A stretch of DNA of 14,827 nt from Deltaproteobacteria bacterium. GTDB taxonomy: Bacteria; Myxococcota_A; UBA796; UBA2385. Positions 1 through 6,686 of the stretch are shown here, piece by piece. The notes beneath the pieces are model-generated. The model was given only the letters and a program-made list of their open reading frames with translations, did not search any database and was not told the origin of the DNA. The position numbers were made by a program, and so were the translations under genes. Position 1 is the stretch's first letter; every line of letters starts with the position of its first letter. Location: contig WGAH01000529.1 of assembly GCA_015489145.1 (NCBI GenBank), positions 1 through 14,827 on the forward strand. Direction: 5' to 3'.

Positions 1-1467
1 CCCCCGGAGGCGCCCGAAACCGGCGAGCTCCACCCCGCCGAGGGGAGCCAGCTCGTCGAGGGCGCAGGCGGGCAGGTCGAAGTGGATGTCCACCGCGCGC
101 CGGCCGCCGAGGCCGAGGCGGGCGCTGGCCCAGCCGGCGCTCCGGCGGGTGTGGAGGTCGTGGGCGACCAGGGTGAGCTCGTCGCCGCGCGCCCGGAGCT
201 CGCCCCGGGCCGACACCCGGGGCACGACCAGCACCCGGGCGCTGGCCGGGTCCTCGGCGGGGCCGGCGGTGGCCACGAGGTCGCGGGTGGCCAGCGTGAA
301 GCTGCCCGCCAGGTCCAGGGGCATCGCCGTGCCCGCGGCCTGCACCTCGAAGTCGGCGTCGAGGTCGACCCAGGGCGCCTCGTGCAGGCCGAGCTGCCGG
401 AAGGTCGGCGCGAGGTGGAGCCCCTCGCCGGTGGCCGCCACGCGCAGGCCCCGGCTGCGGGGATCGACCCAGCCCGACAGCACCACCCGGCCCCCGCCGA
501 CGGTGGCCGCCAGCTCGTCGAACTCCAGGACCCGCCCCGACCAGCCGAGGCCGCCGGCGAGGGCGCCCACGCTCAGGCGCCGCTCGACCCCGGGGCGCGG
601 GTGGCGCACCCAGGCGAGGTCCTCGCCGGCGACCGTGCCCCGGAGCGCCGGGTCGGCGGTGGTGCCGCCGAGGGCCAGCTCGCCCGAAAGCCGGCCCTCG
701 AGCCACCAGGACCGCGCGAGGCGCCGGGTGAGGCCCTCGAGATCCACGCCCAGGCGCAGCGCACCGCCGAGCCCGCCCGCCGGGTCGACCGCCAGGCGCC
801 CGGCGAGCTCCACGTCGTCGAAGCGCAGCGCGAAGCGCGGCAGCTCGACGCGCCCACCGCGCAGGCGCAGGCCGTCGAGGCGCACGTCTCGCGCCTCCTC
901 GACGAGGTCCCCCGCCGCGACCCGCAGCAGGCCGCAGCGGGCGTCGAGGGAGCCGTCTCCGGGCCCGTCCACCTCGACCTCGTCGACGAGGACCTCCCCG
1001 TCGCCGAAGGAGAGGCGCAGCCGGCCGTCCCGGACGACGAGCCGGTCCCAGGGGGCCTCGCCGCCGCCCCCGCTCCCGCGCAGCCCCGGGAGCTCCCGGA
1101 TGCCGCCCGCGTCGAGGTGGAGGTCGAGGGAGGGGTGGCGCAGCTCCAGGCGGCGGGCGACGGGCCGGCCACCGCGCAGGCCCAGCTCGGCCACCACGCG
1201 GTCCACGACGAAGACCGGCGCCCCGTCCAGCGCCGGGTCGTCCGAGACGTGGGAGATCACGATGCCCTCGACCTCCACCCGCGCCCGCCAGGGCTCGAGG
1301 CGCACCGAGCCGACGCTGGCGCGCTCGCCGGTGGCGACCTCCAGCCGGGCGGCGAGGAGGCGGGCGAGCCAGTCGCCCGTCCACGGCGAGCGCAGTGCCA
1401 GGGTCAGGCCCCCCGCGAGGGCGAGGAGCCCGAGGAGGAACCAGCCGGCCCGTCGCCACCTCCTCAT
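1..1467 (-). CDS. TamB/AsmA-like envelope protein, N-terminal part (runs off the left edge)
   Basis: The frame is open from an ATG at 1467 to the window edge: 489 codons, no stop, C-terminus missing. Residues 1-8 are basic (MRRWRRAG) and residues 9-25 form one hydrophobic segment, so it is probably a signal anchor in the inner membrane. The rest is periplasmic-type sequence of alternating short beta strands with Gly/Leu/Val/Asp-rich turns, for example VGSVRLEPWRARVEVEGI at about 51-68. That pattern is typical of the AsmA/TamB/DUF748 family of long beta-groove proteins that bridge the envelope and take part in lipid transport or outer-membrane protein assembly. The family assignment rests on overall pattern; no diagnostic C-terminal TamB domain is visible because the gene is cut. 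It lies 124 bp downstream of the tRNA and is probably outside the pil operon. AsmA, TamB and YhdP types cannot be told apart here. Confidence 0.72.
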   Translation of the reverse strand, partial: MRRWRRAGWFLLGLLALAGGLTLALRSPWTGDWLARLLAARLEVATGERASVGSVRLEPWRARVEVEGIVISHVSDDPALDGAPVFVVDRVVAELGLRGGRPVARRLELRHPSLDLHLDAGGIRELPGLRGSGGGGEAPWDRLVVRDGRLRLSFGDGEVLVDEVEVDGPGDGSLDARCGLLRVAAGDLVEEARDVRLDGLRLRGGRVELPRFALRFDDVELAGRLAVDPAGGLGGALRLGVDLEGLTRRLARSWWLEGRLSGELALGGTTADPALRGTVAGEDLAWVRHPRPGVERRLSVGALAGGLGWSGRVLEFDELAATVGGGRVVLSGWVDPRSRGLRVAATGEGLHLAPTFRQLGLHEAPWVDLDADFEVQAAGTAMPLDLAGSFTLATRDLVATAGPAEDPASARVLVVPRVSARGELRARGDELTLVAHDLHTRRSAGWASARLGLGGRRAVDIHFDLPACALDELAPLGGVELAGFGRLRG

Positions 1468-1533
1468 CGCCCCCTCACGACGCGCGCGGCCACCGCCCGC
1501 ATTCGACGGCGGGGCCGCGGCGGCGAGGTGGGC

Positions 1534-1566
1534 GGCGCGAACCGGTCGGCGGAACCGGGTCGCGCC
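1534..1566 (-). terminator. GC-rich hairpin downstream of tRNA-Gly, possible terminator
   Basis: Arms 1534-1540 and 1560-1566 pair over 7 bp, and 1542-1546 with 1554-1558 over 5 bp. One mismatch (1541/1559) separates them and the loop is 7 nt. It starts 25 bases past the tRNA CCA end. No T-run follows on the minus strand, so classical intrinsic termination is uncertain; it could equally act in tRNA 3' processing. The start of the TamB-like gene lies 66 bp further on. Confidence 0.35.
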
Positions 1567-1590
1567 GCACCGCGCGAGGCGGTGGAAAGC

Positions 1591-1666
1591 TGGAGCGGGC
1601 GACGGGACTCGAACCCGCGACACCGAGCTTGGGAAGCTCGTACTCTACCAACTGAGCTACGCCCGC
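1591..1666 (-). tRNA. tRNA-Gly (anticodon CCC)
   Basis: The 7-bp acceptor stem GCGGGCG/CGCCCGC (1660-1666 with 1595-1601), D arm with AGTTGGTA, anticodon stem CGAGC/GCTCG around loop TTCCCAA, and T arm GCGGG-TTCGAGT-CCCGT all fold correctly. The anticodon is CCC, reading GGG glycine codons. The discriminator base is U (1594), as expected for bacterial tRNA-Gly, and the 3' CCA is encoded in the genome (1591-1593). It lies 68 bp after the TPR gene stop and has a promoter-like element of its own. No integrase or duplicated 3' end is visible, so there is no sign that it serves as an attachment site. Confidence 0.96.
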
Positions 1667-1699
1667 GAAGCGGGGCGGCGGAGCCACCCCGCGCCACCC

Positions 1700-1728
1700 C
1701 ATATGACACGATTCGCGCCGCCGCGCAA
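1700..1728 (-). promoter_or_regulatory. Candidate sigma-70-type promoter for tRNA-Gly
   Basis: On the minus strand TTGCGC (1728-1723) is followed after exactly 17 bp by CATATG (1705-1700), 33 bp before the tRNA 5' end. Each hexamer matches consensus at only three positions. Support comes from the spacing and from the local A/T-rich patch in otherwise very G+C-rich DNA. It would let the tRNA be transcribed independently of the long upstream operon. Confidence 0.35.
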
Positions 1729-1734
1729 CGCCGC

Positions 1735-3804
1735 TCAGCGCTCCCCGGCGAGGAGGGCCAGCCCGCGCCGGACGCGCCGAACACCGACGGGATCGAAGCC
1801 GGGATCGAGGTCTTCCAGTTCATCGAGGAGCCTCCGGGCGGCGGCGAGCTTGCCCGTCGCCGCGCTCAGGCCGGCGAGCTCCAGGATCGCGGCGCGGTAG
1901 GCCGGGTCGTCCTCGGCGGCGTCGGCCACCGCGAGGCGCAGCAGCCGGGCCGCGCCGGGCAGGTCGCCCCGGAGCTTGCGCGCCAGGGCGCGGACCAGCG
2001 CGCCGTCGAGGTCGTCGCCGGCCGCCGCCTCGGCCTCGTCGGGCCGCCCGACCGCGAGCCAGGCCCAGGCGTCGCCGTCGCCGCCGGCCGACGGGGCGGG
2101 CCGGCCCGGGGCGGGCCGCGCCGGCGCGGCGGGCTCCGGGGCGACCTCGAGGCCGAAGTCCGCGAACGGGTCCTCGCCGCCGAAGCCCGGCTCCGGGGGC
2201 GGCGCGGCGGGGGCGTCGAGGGACGGCGCCGAGGCGAGCAGGTCGCCGAGCTTGACCAGCACCCGGTCGCGCCCCGGGTCCCGCGCCAGCACCGCCTGCC
2301 AGGCCTCGATGGCCCCCTCGCGGTCGCCGGCGGCGGCCAGGGCGTCTCCCCGGGCCTCCAGCTCGTCGAGGTCGCCGTCGCCGGCGGCGGTGGGCTCGTC
2401 GTCGGTGGGCTCGTCCTCGCCGCCGGAGCCCCCCTCGCCGGCCGCCGCCTCTCCCGCCGCCGGGCCGCCGTCCTCCGCCAGGACGCCGTCGTCCAGCAGC
2501 TCGTCGTCGTCGAGAAGCTCGTCGTCCAGCAGCTCGTCGTCCAGCAGCCCGTCGTCCTCGCCTTCCGCCGCCGCCTCCTCGCCGCCGCTCCGGGCCAGCG
2601 CCGCCCGGAGGACCTCGAGGCGGGTGGCCACGTCCCGGGCGGCGCCGCTGCTCGGGGCAAGCACCCCCTCGAGCTCCCGGAGCGCCGCCGCGGTCTCGCC
2701 CAGCTCGGCGAGGACCTCGACGCGCGCCACCCGCACCGGCAGGCGCTCCGCCAGCTCCGGCGGCGCCGCGTCCAGCACCGCCCGGGCCCGCTCGGGAAAG
2801 CCGTAGCGGCGCAGCACCCGCGCCCGCACCACCAGCCGCACCACCTCGGGCTCCCGGGGGCGGGCCCAGTCCTGCTCGTCCAGCCGCAGGCGCTCCGCCT
2901 CGGCCCGACGGGCCGCCTCGGCCGCCTCCCGCACGACGGCCGGGTCGGTCTCGCCGGCGTCCACCGCCGCCTGCAGCGCCCGGGCCCGCGCCTCGACCTC
3001 GCCAGCCTCCCCGTGGAGCCGGGCGCACTCCACCCACAGCCCCCGCGCCCGCTCGGGCTGGCCCACCGCCTCGAAGGCCCGGGCGAGGAGCTCCAGCAGG
3101 TCGGCCCCCGGCGTGCCCCCGGCGGCGGCCCGCTGGAGGTGCTCCAGCGCCCGGCGGCCGTCGCCGAGCCGGAGGGCGGCGTCGGCGGCGGCGCGAAGCG
3201 CCTCGGGGTGGTCGGCGCGCAGGCGCAGCGCCTGCTCCAGGAAGCGCAGCTCGTCCTCGGTCCGGCCCAGGCGCCGGGCCTCGGCGGCGAGCCCGGACCA
3301 CTCCTGGAAGGCGGCCTCGGTCCACCGCGCCGCCTCGAGCAGCTCGGCGAGGCGCACCCGCAGCGGGGTGTCCCCGGGGCGGGCGCGGATCAGCTTGCGG
3401 AGGTGCGGGACGGCGTCGGCCGGGTGGACGCCGGCCAGCATGTCCACCGCCTGCTCCCAGCAGCCGGCCGCCTCGGAGGGGAAGCCGCTGTCGGCCCAGC
3501 AGTCGCCCATCTCGGCGATAAGCTCGGGATCGTCGGGGCGCAGGCGGACGAGCTGCTTGTAGACGCCGATGGCGGCCTTGCTCTGGCCGGCCGCCCGGAG
3601 CTGCCGCACGATCTCGCGAAAGTGGCGCTCGGCCTCCACCAGCCGGCCGACCTTGGCGTACAGCTCGGCGACCCGCTGGCGAATGCGGCGGTCGCGCGGG
3701 TTGCCCTTGAGCAGCGCCAGGTAGCGCTCCAGGGCCCGGTCGGTCTGCCCCCGCTGGAGCAGCCGCATCGCCTCCTGTTCCAACCTGTCCCTGTCCACGG
3801 CCAC
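1735..3804 (-). CDS. Large TPR protein, SgmX-like by position and architecture
   Basis: A 689-residue protein with no signal peptide, so probably cytoplasmic. Degenerate TPR helices fill about residues 5-400 (e.g. ALERYLALLKGNP, AAIGVYKQLVRLRPDDPELI). An acidic Gly/Ala-rich linker with tandem LLDDE repeats follows (about 410-480), then one TPR (EGAIEAWQAVLARDPG, about 496-511), a Pro/Ala-rich linker with DPFADFGLE (about 527-575), and C-terminal helical repeats (about 580-689). The GTG at 3804 is preferred because GGGAGGG lies 7 nt upstream; a GTG at 3819 would add five residues. From memory, Myxococcus xanthus SgmX is a modular TPR protein encoded a few genes from pilQ; it is recruited to the pole and links the GTPase MglA to pilus formation. 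The same order here (pilM-Q ... accC, TPR) supports homology, which I infer rather than prove. A generic TPR scaffold is the alternative. Confidence 0.8.
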   Translation of the reverse strand: MAVDRDRLEQEAMRLLQRGQTDRALERYLALLKGNPRDRRIRQRVAELYAKVGRLVEAERHFREIVRQLRAAGQSKAAIGVYKQLVRLRPDDPELIAEMGDCWADSGFPSEAAGCWEQAVDMLAGVHPADAVPHLRKLIRARPGDTPLRVRLAELLEAARWTEAAFQEWSGLAAEARRLGRTEDELRFLEQALRLRADHPEALRAAADAALRLGDGRRALEHLQRAAAGGTPGADLLELLARAFEAVGQPERARGLWVECARLHGEAGEVEARARALQAAVDAGETDPAVVREAAEAARRAEAERLRLDEQDWARPREPEVVRLVVRARVLRRYGFPERARAVLDAAPPELAERLPVRVARVEVLAELGETAAALRELEGVLAPSSGAARDVATRLEVLRAALARSGGEEAAAEGEDDGLLDDELLDDELLDDDELLDDGVLAEDGGPAAGEAAAGEGGSGGEDEPTDDEPTAAGDGDLDELEARGDALAAAGDREGAIEAWQAVLARDPGRDRVLVKLGDLLASAPSLDAPAAPPPEPGFGGEDPFADFGLEVAPEPAAPARPAPGRPAPSAGGDGDAWAWLAVGRPDEAEAAAGDDLDGALVRALARKLRGDLPGAARLLRLAVADAAEDDPAYRAAILELAGLSAATGKLAAARRLLDELEDLDPGFDPVGVRRVRRGLALLAGER
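2488..2547 (-). repeat. Tandem LLDDE-coding repeat inside the TPR gene
   Basis: Four near-identical 15-base units encode LLDDE-LLDDE-LLDDDE-LLDDG, residues about 420-439 of the TPR protein. One unit carries an extra Asp codon, and one uses AAG instead of CAG on the plus strand, so the copies have begun to diverge. The stretch is strongly acidic and sits in the linker between the N-terminal TPR array and the C-terminal TPRs. Such short in-frame repeats can expand or contract by slippage. Confidence 0.85.
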
Positions 3805-3831
3805 GTCGATCCCTCCCACGGAGCGGCGATC

Positions 3832-5199
3832 CTACACCAGCCCCGGCGCCTCGCCGCCAGCCCGCTCCGCCAGCCAGCGCTCGACCAGGCGCGTGTCCAC
3901 CTCGCCCCGGGCGAAGGCCTCCGAGCCGACCAGCCCGCGGACCAGCGGCGCCGTCGTGTGCACCCCCTCCACCACCAGCTCGTCGAGGGCGCCGAGGCAA
4001 CGCCGGATCGCCCCGCGGCGGTCGGGGGCCCAGGCGACGAGCTTGGCGACCAGCGAGTCGTACCAGGGCTGCACGACGAAGTGCTCGTGGGCGGCCGAGT
4101 CGACGCGCACGCCGAAGCCCCCCGGGGCGTGGTAGCCGGTGACCCGCCCGGGCGAGGGCCGGAAGGTCTCGGGGTGCTCGGCGTTGATCCGCACCTCGAT
4201 GGCGTGGCCGCGCAGCGCCACCCCCGCCTGGTCCAGCGGCATCGCCTCGCCGGCGGCCAGGCGGATCTGGAGGGCCACGAGGTCGACCCCGGTCACCTCC
4301 TCGGTCACCGGGTGCTCGACCTGGATGCGCGGGTTGACCTCCAGGAAGAAGAACTCGTCGCCGTCGACGAGGAATTCCACCGTGCCCAGGGTGGTGAGCC
4401 CGGCGCGGCGGGCCACGCGCACCGCCGCCTCGCGCAGGCGCCGCCGGAGGTCGCCGGGCAGCCCGGGGGCGGGGGCCTCCTCGACGAGCTTCTGGTGGCG
4501 GCGCTGGAGCGAGCAGTCGCGCTCGCCGAGGTGGAGCAGCCGCCCCTCCCGGTCGCCGGCCACCTGCACCTCGACGTGGCGGGGCGCCGGCAGGTAGCGC
4601 TCGAGGTAGACGGTGCCGTCGCCGAAGGCGGCCTCGGCCTCGGCGGCGGCCAGCCGGAAGCCCCGGCGCAGGGAGGCCTCGTCGGCGGCCACGCGCATGC
4701 CCTTGCCGCCGCCCCCCCGCGCCGCCTTGAGAAGCACGGGAAAGCCGACGCGCCGGGCCACGGCCACCGCCTCGGCCTCGGTGGCGACGGGGCCGTCGCT
4801 GCCCGGAAGCAGCGGCACGCCGGCGGCCCGCGCCAGCGCCCGGGAGGCGAGCTTGTCGCCGAAGGTGGCGAGGCAGCCCGGGTCGGGGCCGACGAAGCGC
4901 AGGCCGTGGTCGCGCACCGCGGCGGCAAAGGAGGCGGACTCGGCGAGGAAGCCGTAGCCGGGGTGGACGGCGTCGGCGCCGGTGATCTCGGCGGCGCCGA
5001 GCACGTTGGGGACGTGCAGGTAGCTCTGCCGCGCCGGAGCGGGGCCCACGCAGACCGCCTCGTCCGCGAAGCGCACGTGCAGCGCGTTCCGGTCGGCCTC
5101 GGAGTAGATCGCCACCGTCGGGATGCCGAGCTCGCGGGCCGCGCGCTGCACCCGCAGGGCGATCTCGCCCCGGTTCGCCACCAGCAGCTTGCGGAACAC
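3832..5199 (-). CDS. accC: Biotin carboxylase subunit of acetyl-CoA carboxylase
   Basis: Catalyses ATP-dependent carboxylation of the biotin on AccB, the first half-reaction of malonyl-CoA synthesis for fatty acids, in the cytoplasm. The 455-residue length fits the family. The N-terminal fold opens with FRKLLVANRGEIALR. The ATP-grasp glycine loop GGGGKGMR is at 162-169, ERDCSLQRRHQK at 226-237, and FLEVNPRIQVEHPVTEEVTG at 285-304. Family catalytic residues are present: Lys116, Lys237, Glu287, Asn289 and Arg291. A Pro replaces the Thr usual in E. coli-type NTRIQVEH; this also occurs in other biotin carboxylases. I prefer the GTG at 5199 because it gives the conserved N-terminus and has a G-rich ribosome binding site. 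A GTG at 5220 that overlaps the accB stop (GTGA) would add seven residues. Confidence 0.95.
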   Translation of the reverse strand: MFRKLLVANRGEIALRVQRAARELGIPTVAIYSEADRNALHVRFADEAVCVGPAPARQSYLHVPNVLGAAEITGADAVHPGYGFLAESASFAAAVRDHGLRFVGPDPGCLATFGDKLASRALARAAGVPLLPGSDGPVATEAEAVAVARRVGFPVLLKAARGGGGKGMRVAADEASLRRGFRLAAAEAEAAFGDGTVYLERYLPAPRHVEVQVAGDREGRLLHLGERDCSLQRRHQKLVEEAPAPGLPGDLRRRLREAAVRVARRAGLTTLGTVEFLVDGDEFFFLEVNPRIQVEHPVTEEVTGVDLVALQIRLAAGEAMPLDQAGVALRGHAIEVRINAEHPETFRPSPGRVTGYHAPGGFGVRVDSAAHEHFVVQPWYDSLVAKLVAWAPDRRGAIRRCLGALDELVVEGVHTTAPLVRGLVGSEAFARGEVDTRLVERWLAERAGGEAPGLV

Positions 5200-5216
5200 C
5201 GGGCGCCCCCCGCGGC

Positions 5217-5636
5217 TCACGGCAGGACGCGGAACAGCGGCTGCCCGTACTGCACCGGCGCGCCGTCCTCGACGAGCACGGCGGCCACGGTGCCGGCGAC
5301 CTCGGACTCGAGCTCGTTCATCAGCTTCATCGCCTCGACGATGCAGAGCACCTGCCCGACCTCCACCCGGTCGCCCACCTCGACGAAGGGCGGCGCGCCG
5401 GGCTCCGGCGAGCGGTAGAAGGTGCCGACCATCGGCGCGCGCACGATCTCGCCGGGGGGCTCGGCCGGCTCGGCCTCCGACGCCGGCTCACCCGGGCGCG
5501 GGGCCGACGCCGCCGCGGGAGCCGGACCCTCGAAGCGCCGCAGCCGCAGCCGGCTCCCCCCCGTCTCGAGCTCGAGCTCGGCGAGGCCGTGGCGGGCCAT
5601 CAGCTCGGCGAGGGCCTCGATGGCGTCGCGATCCAC
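5217..5636 (-). CDS. accB: Biotin carboxyl carrier protein of acetyl-CoA carboxylase
   Basis: Carries the biotin that AccC carboxylates and that the carboxyltransferase (AccA/AccD, not in this window) unloads. It has 139 residues, slightly shorter than E. coli AccB. Parts in order: an N-terminal helix (MDRDAIEALAELMARHGLAE), a short basic strand segment LRLRRFEG, a flexible Ala/Pro/Glu linker at about 38-62, and the biotinyl domain from about 63. The biotinylation site is Lys104 in EAMKLMNE, and the typical thumb-like segment APMVGTFYRSPEPGAPPF precedes it. The start is GTG, two bases after the aroQ stop, with GAGGG in the aroQ end as ribosome binding site. No efp gene lies between aroQ and accB, unlike in many other bacteria. 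Confidence 0.96.
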   Translation of the reverse strand: MDRDAIEALAELMARHGLAELELETGGSRLRLRRFEGPAPAAASAPRPGEPASEAEPAEPPGEIVRAPMVGTFYRSPEPGAPPFVEVGDRVEVGQVLCIVEAMKLMNELESEVAGTVAAVLVEDGAPVQYGQPLFRVLP

Positions 5637-5638
5637 GC

Positions 5639-6079
5639 TCAGCCCTCGCGCCGGACCGCCGCGACGAGGCCCCGCAGGCCCAGCTCGTAGCTCAGCGCCC
5701 CGAAGCCCGTCACCTGCCCCACCGCCACGTCGGCCAGCAGGCTGCGGTGGCGGAAGGGCTCGCGGGCGTGGATGTTGGAGAGGTGCACCTCGACGAAGGG
5801 CACGGCCACCGCCAGCAGGGCGTCGCGCAGGCTCACCGAGGAGTGCGTGAGCCCGCCCGGGTTGATCAGCACCCCGGCGACCCGGCCGCGGGCCTCGTGG
5901 ATGCGGTCGATGAGGGCGCCCTCGTGGTTCGACTGGAAGTGCTCGAGGGTCGCGCCGAGCTCGGCCGCCAGCCGGTCGAGGCGGGCGCCGATGGCGTCGA
6001 GGGTCTCGCGCCCGTAGCGCTCGGGCTCGCGGTGGCCGAGGAGGTTGAGGTTCGGCCCGTGAAGGACGAGGAGCCGCAA
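5639..6079 (-). CDS. aroQ: Type II 3-dehydroquinate dehydratase
   Basis: Dehydrates 3-dehydroquinate, the AroB product, to 3-dehydroshikimate, the third shikimate-pathway step; the type II enzyme is normally a dodecamer. The 146-residue length matches the family. Motifs: GPNLNLLGHRE at 8-18 with the mobile-loop Arg17, catalytic Tyr22 in ERYG, FQSNHEGALIDRIH at 48-61, INPGGLTHSSVSLRDAL at 72-88, EVHLSNIHAREPFRHRS at 97-113 with His99 and Arg110. The start codon is TTG; it lies one base after the lipoprotein stop and is the only start that gives the conserved RLLVLHGPNLN N-terminus. The ribosome binding site is weak, so translation probably depends on coupling to the gene before it. Confidence 0.96.
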   Translation of the reverse strand: MRLLVLHGPNLNLLGHREPERYGRETLDAIGARLDRLAAELGATLEHFQSNHEGALIDRIHEARGRVAGVLINPGGLTHSSVSLRDALLAVAVPFVEVHLSNIHAREPFRHRSLLADVAVGQVTGFGALSYELGLRGLVAAVRREG

Positions 6080-6080
6080 C

Positions 6081-6686
6081 TCAGAGCCCGGTGGACGGCG
6101 TGATCTTGAAGCCCTGGGCGTCAGAGCCGATGTTGGCGGTGATCATGACATCGCCCGAGCTCGGCAGCGCGTCGATGTAGACGAAGACGCGCAGGCGACC
6201 CCAGCCGTCGGTGTAGCTCTGGAGGTAGTTGGGCGCGTAGCCGTTCACGTCGGCGTACTCCGAGCTGATCATCCAGAACTCGCCGGTGACCGTGTCGGCG
6301 TACCAGGCGCACCACTCGTTGGTGGTGGGGTCGAAGTTGCCGTTCTCGTCGTAGCAGTACTCGTCGAAGTTCTGCTGCCAGTCCTCCGGGGCGCTCGGGT
6401 AGTCGACCGAGACCACGGCGTCCATCGGCACGAGGTAGACGCCGCCGTAGGAGGAGGTGACCTCGATGAGGATGTTCTCGAGGGGCATGTAGTCCTGCCG
6501 CTCGTCGTAGACGGCGAAGTCGGCGAAGGTCACCATGCCGAGGGCGTCGAACTGCTCGTTCCAGGAGTCGTCCCAGGAAACCTCGAGATCGTCGGGGACC
6601 GAGAGCACCGCCGAGTCGGGGGCGACCACCCGGGCGGTGCAGCCGGCGGAGAGGAAGGTGAGGAGCGTCATTCCGGGCCAGCGCAT
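6081..6686 (-). CDS. Unrecognised outer-envelope lipoprotein, possibly Ig-like
   Basis: A 201-residue protein I do not recognise. A short lipoprotein signal ends in the lipobox LSAGC (Cys16), so it should be lipidated. The mature part is rich in Asp, Glu, Tyr and Trp and poor in Lys. Its only other cysteines, Cys111 (DEYCYDENG) and Cys126 (NEWCAWY), could form a disulfide. Alternating strands such as MVTFADFAVYDE, NILIEVTSSYGGVYLVPMDA and GRLRVFVYIDALPSSGDVMI resemble bacterial Ig-like (Big) folds; that is an inference from pattern. ATG at 6686 has GGAGG 4 nt upstream and supplies an Arg in the n-region. A second ATG at 6671 overlaps the aroB stop as ATGA but would lack a basic n-region. It sits inside the operon between aroB and aroQ, overlapping aroB by 19 bp. 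Confidence 0.85.
   Translation of the reverse strand: MRWPGMTLLTFLSAGCTARVVAPDSAVLSVPDDLEVSWDDSWNEQFDALGMVTFADFAVYDERQDYMPLENILIEVTSSYGGVYLVPMDAVVSVDYPSAPEDWQQNFDEYCYDENGNFDPTTNEWCAWYADTVTGEFWMISSEYADVNGYAPNYLQSYTDGWGRLRVFVYIDALPSSGDVMITANIGSDAQGFKITPSTGL

Noticed and set aside
1591..1666. tRNA gene as an integration site for a mobile element
   Set aside because: No integrase, no repeated tRNA 3' end and no change of base composition were seen on either side.
82..5418. A 1778-codon open frame on the plus strand
   Set aside because: It lies antisense to the TamB-like gene, the tRNA, the TPR gene, accC and part of accB, all well supported. Its product is compositionally biased and has no family motif; long antisense frames are common at this G+C content.
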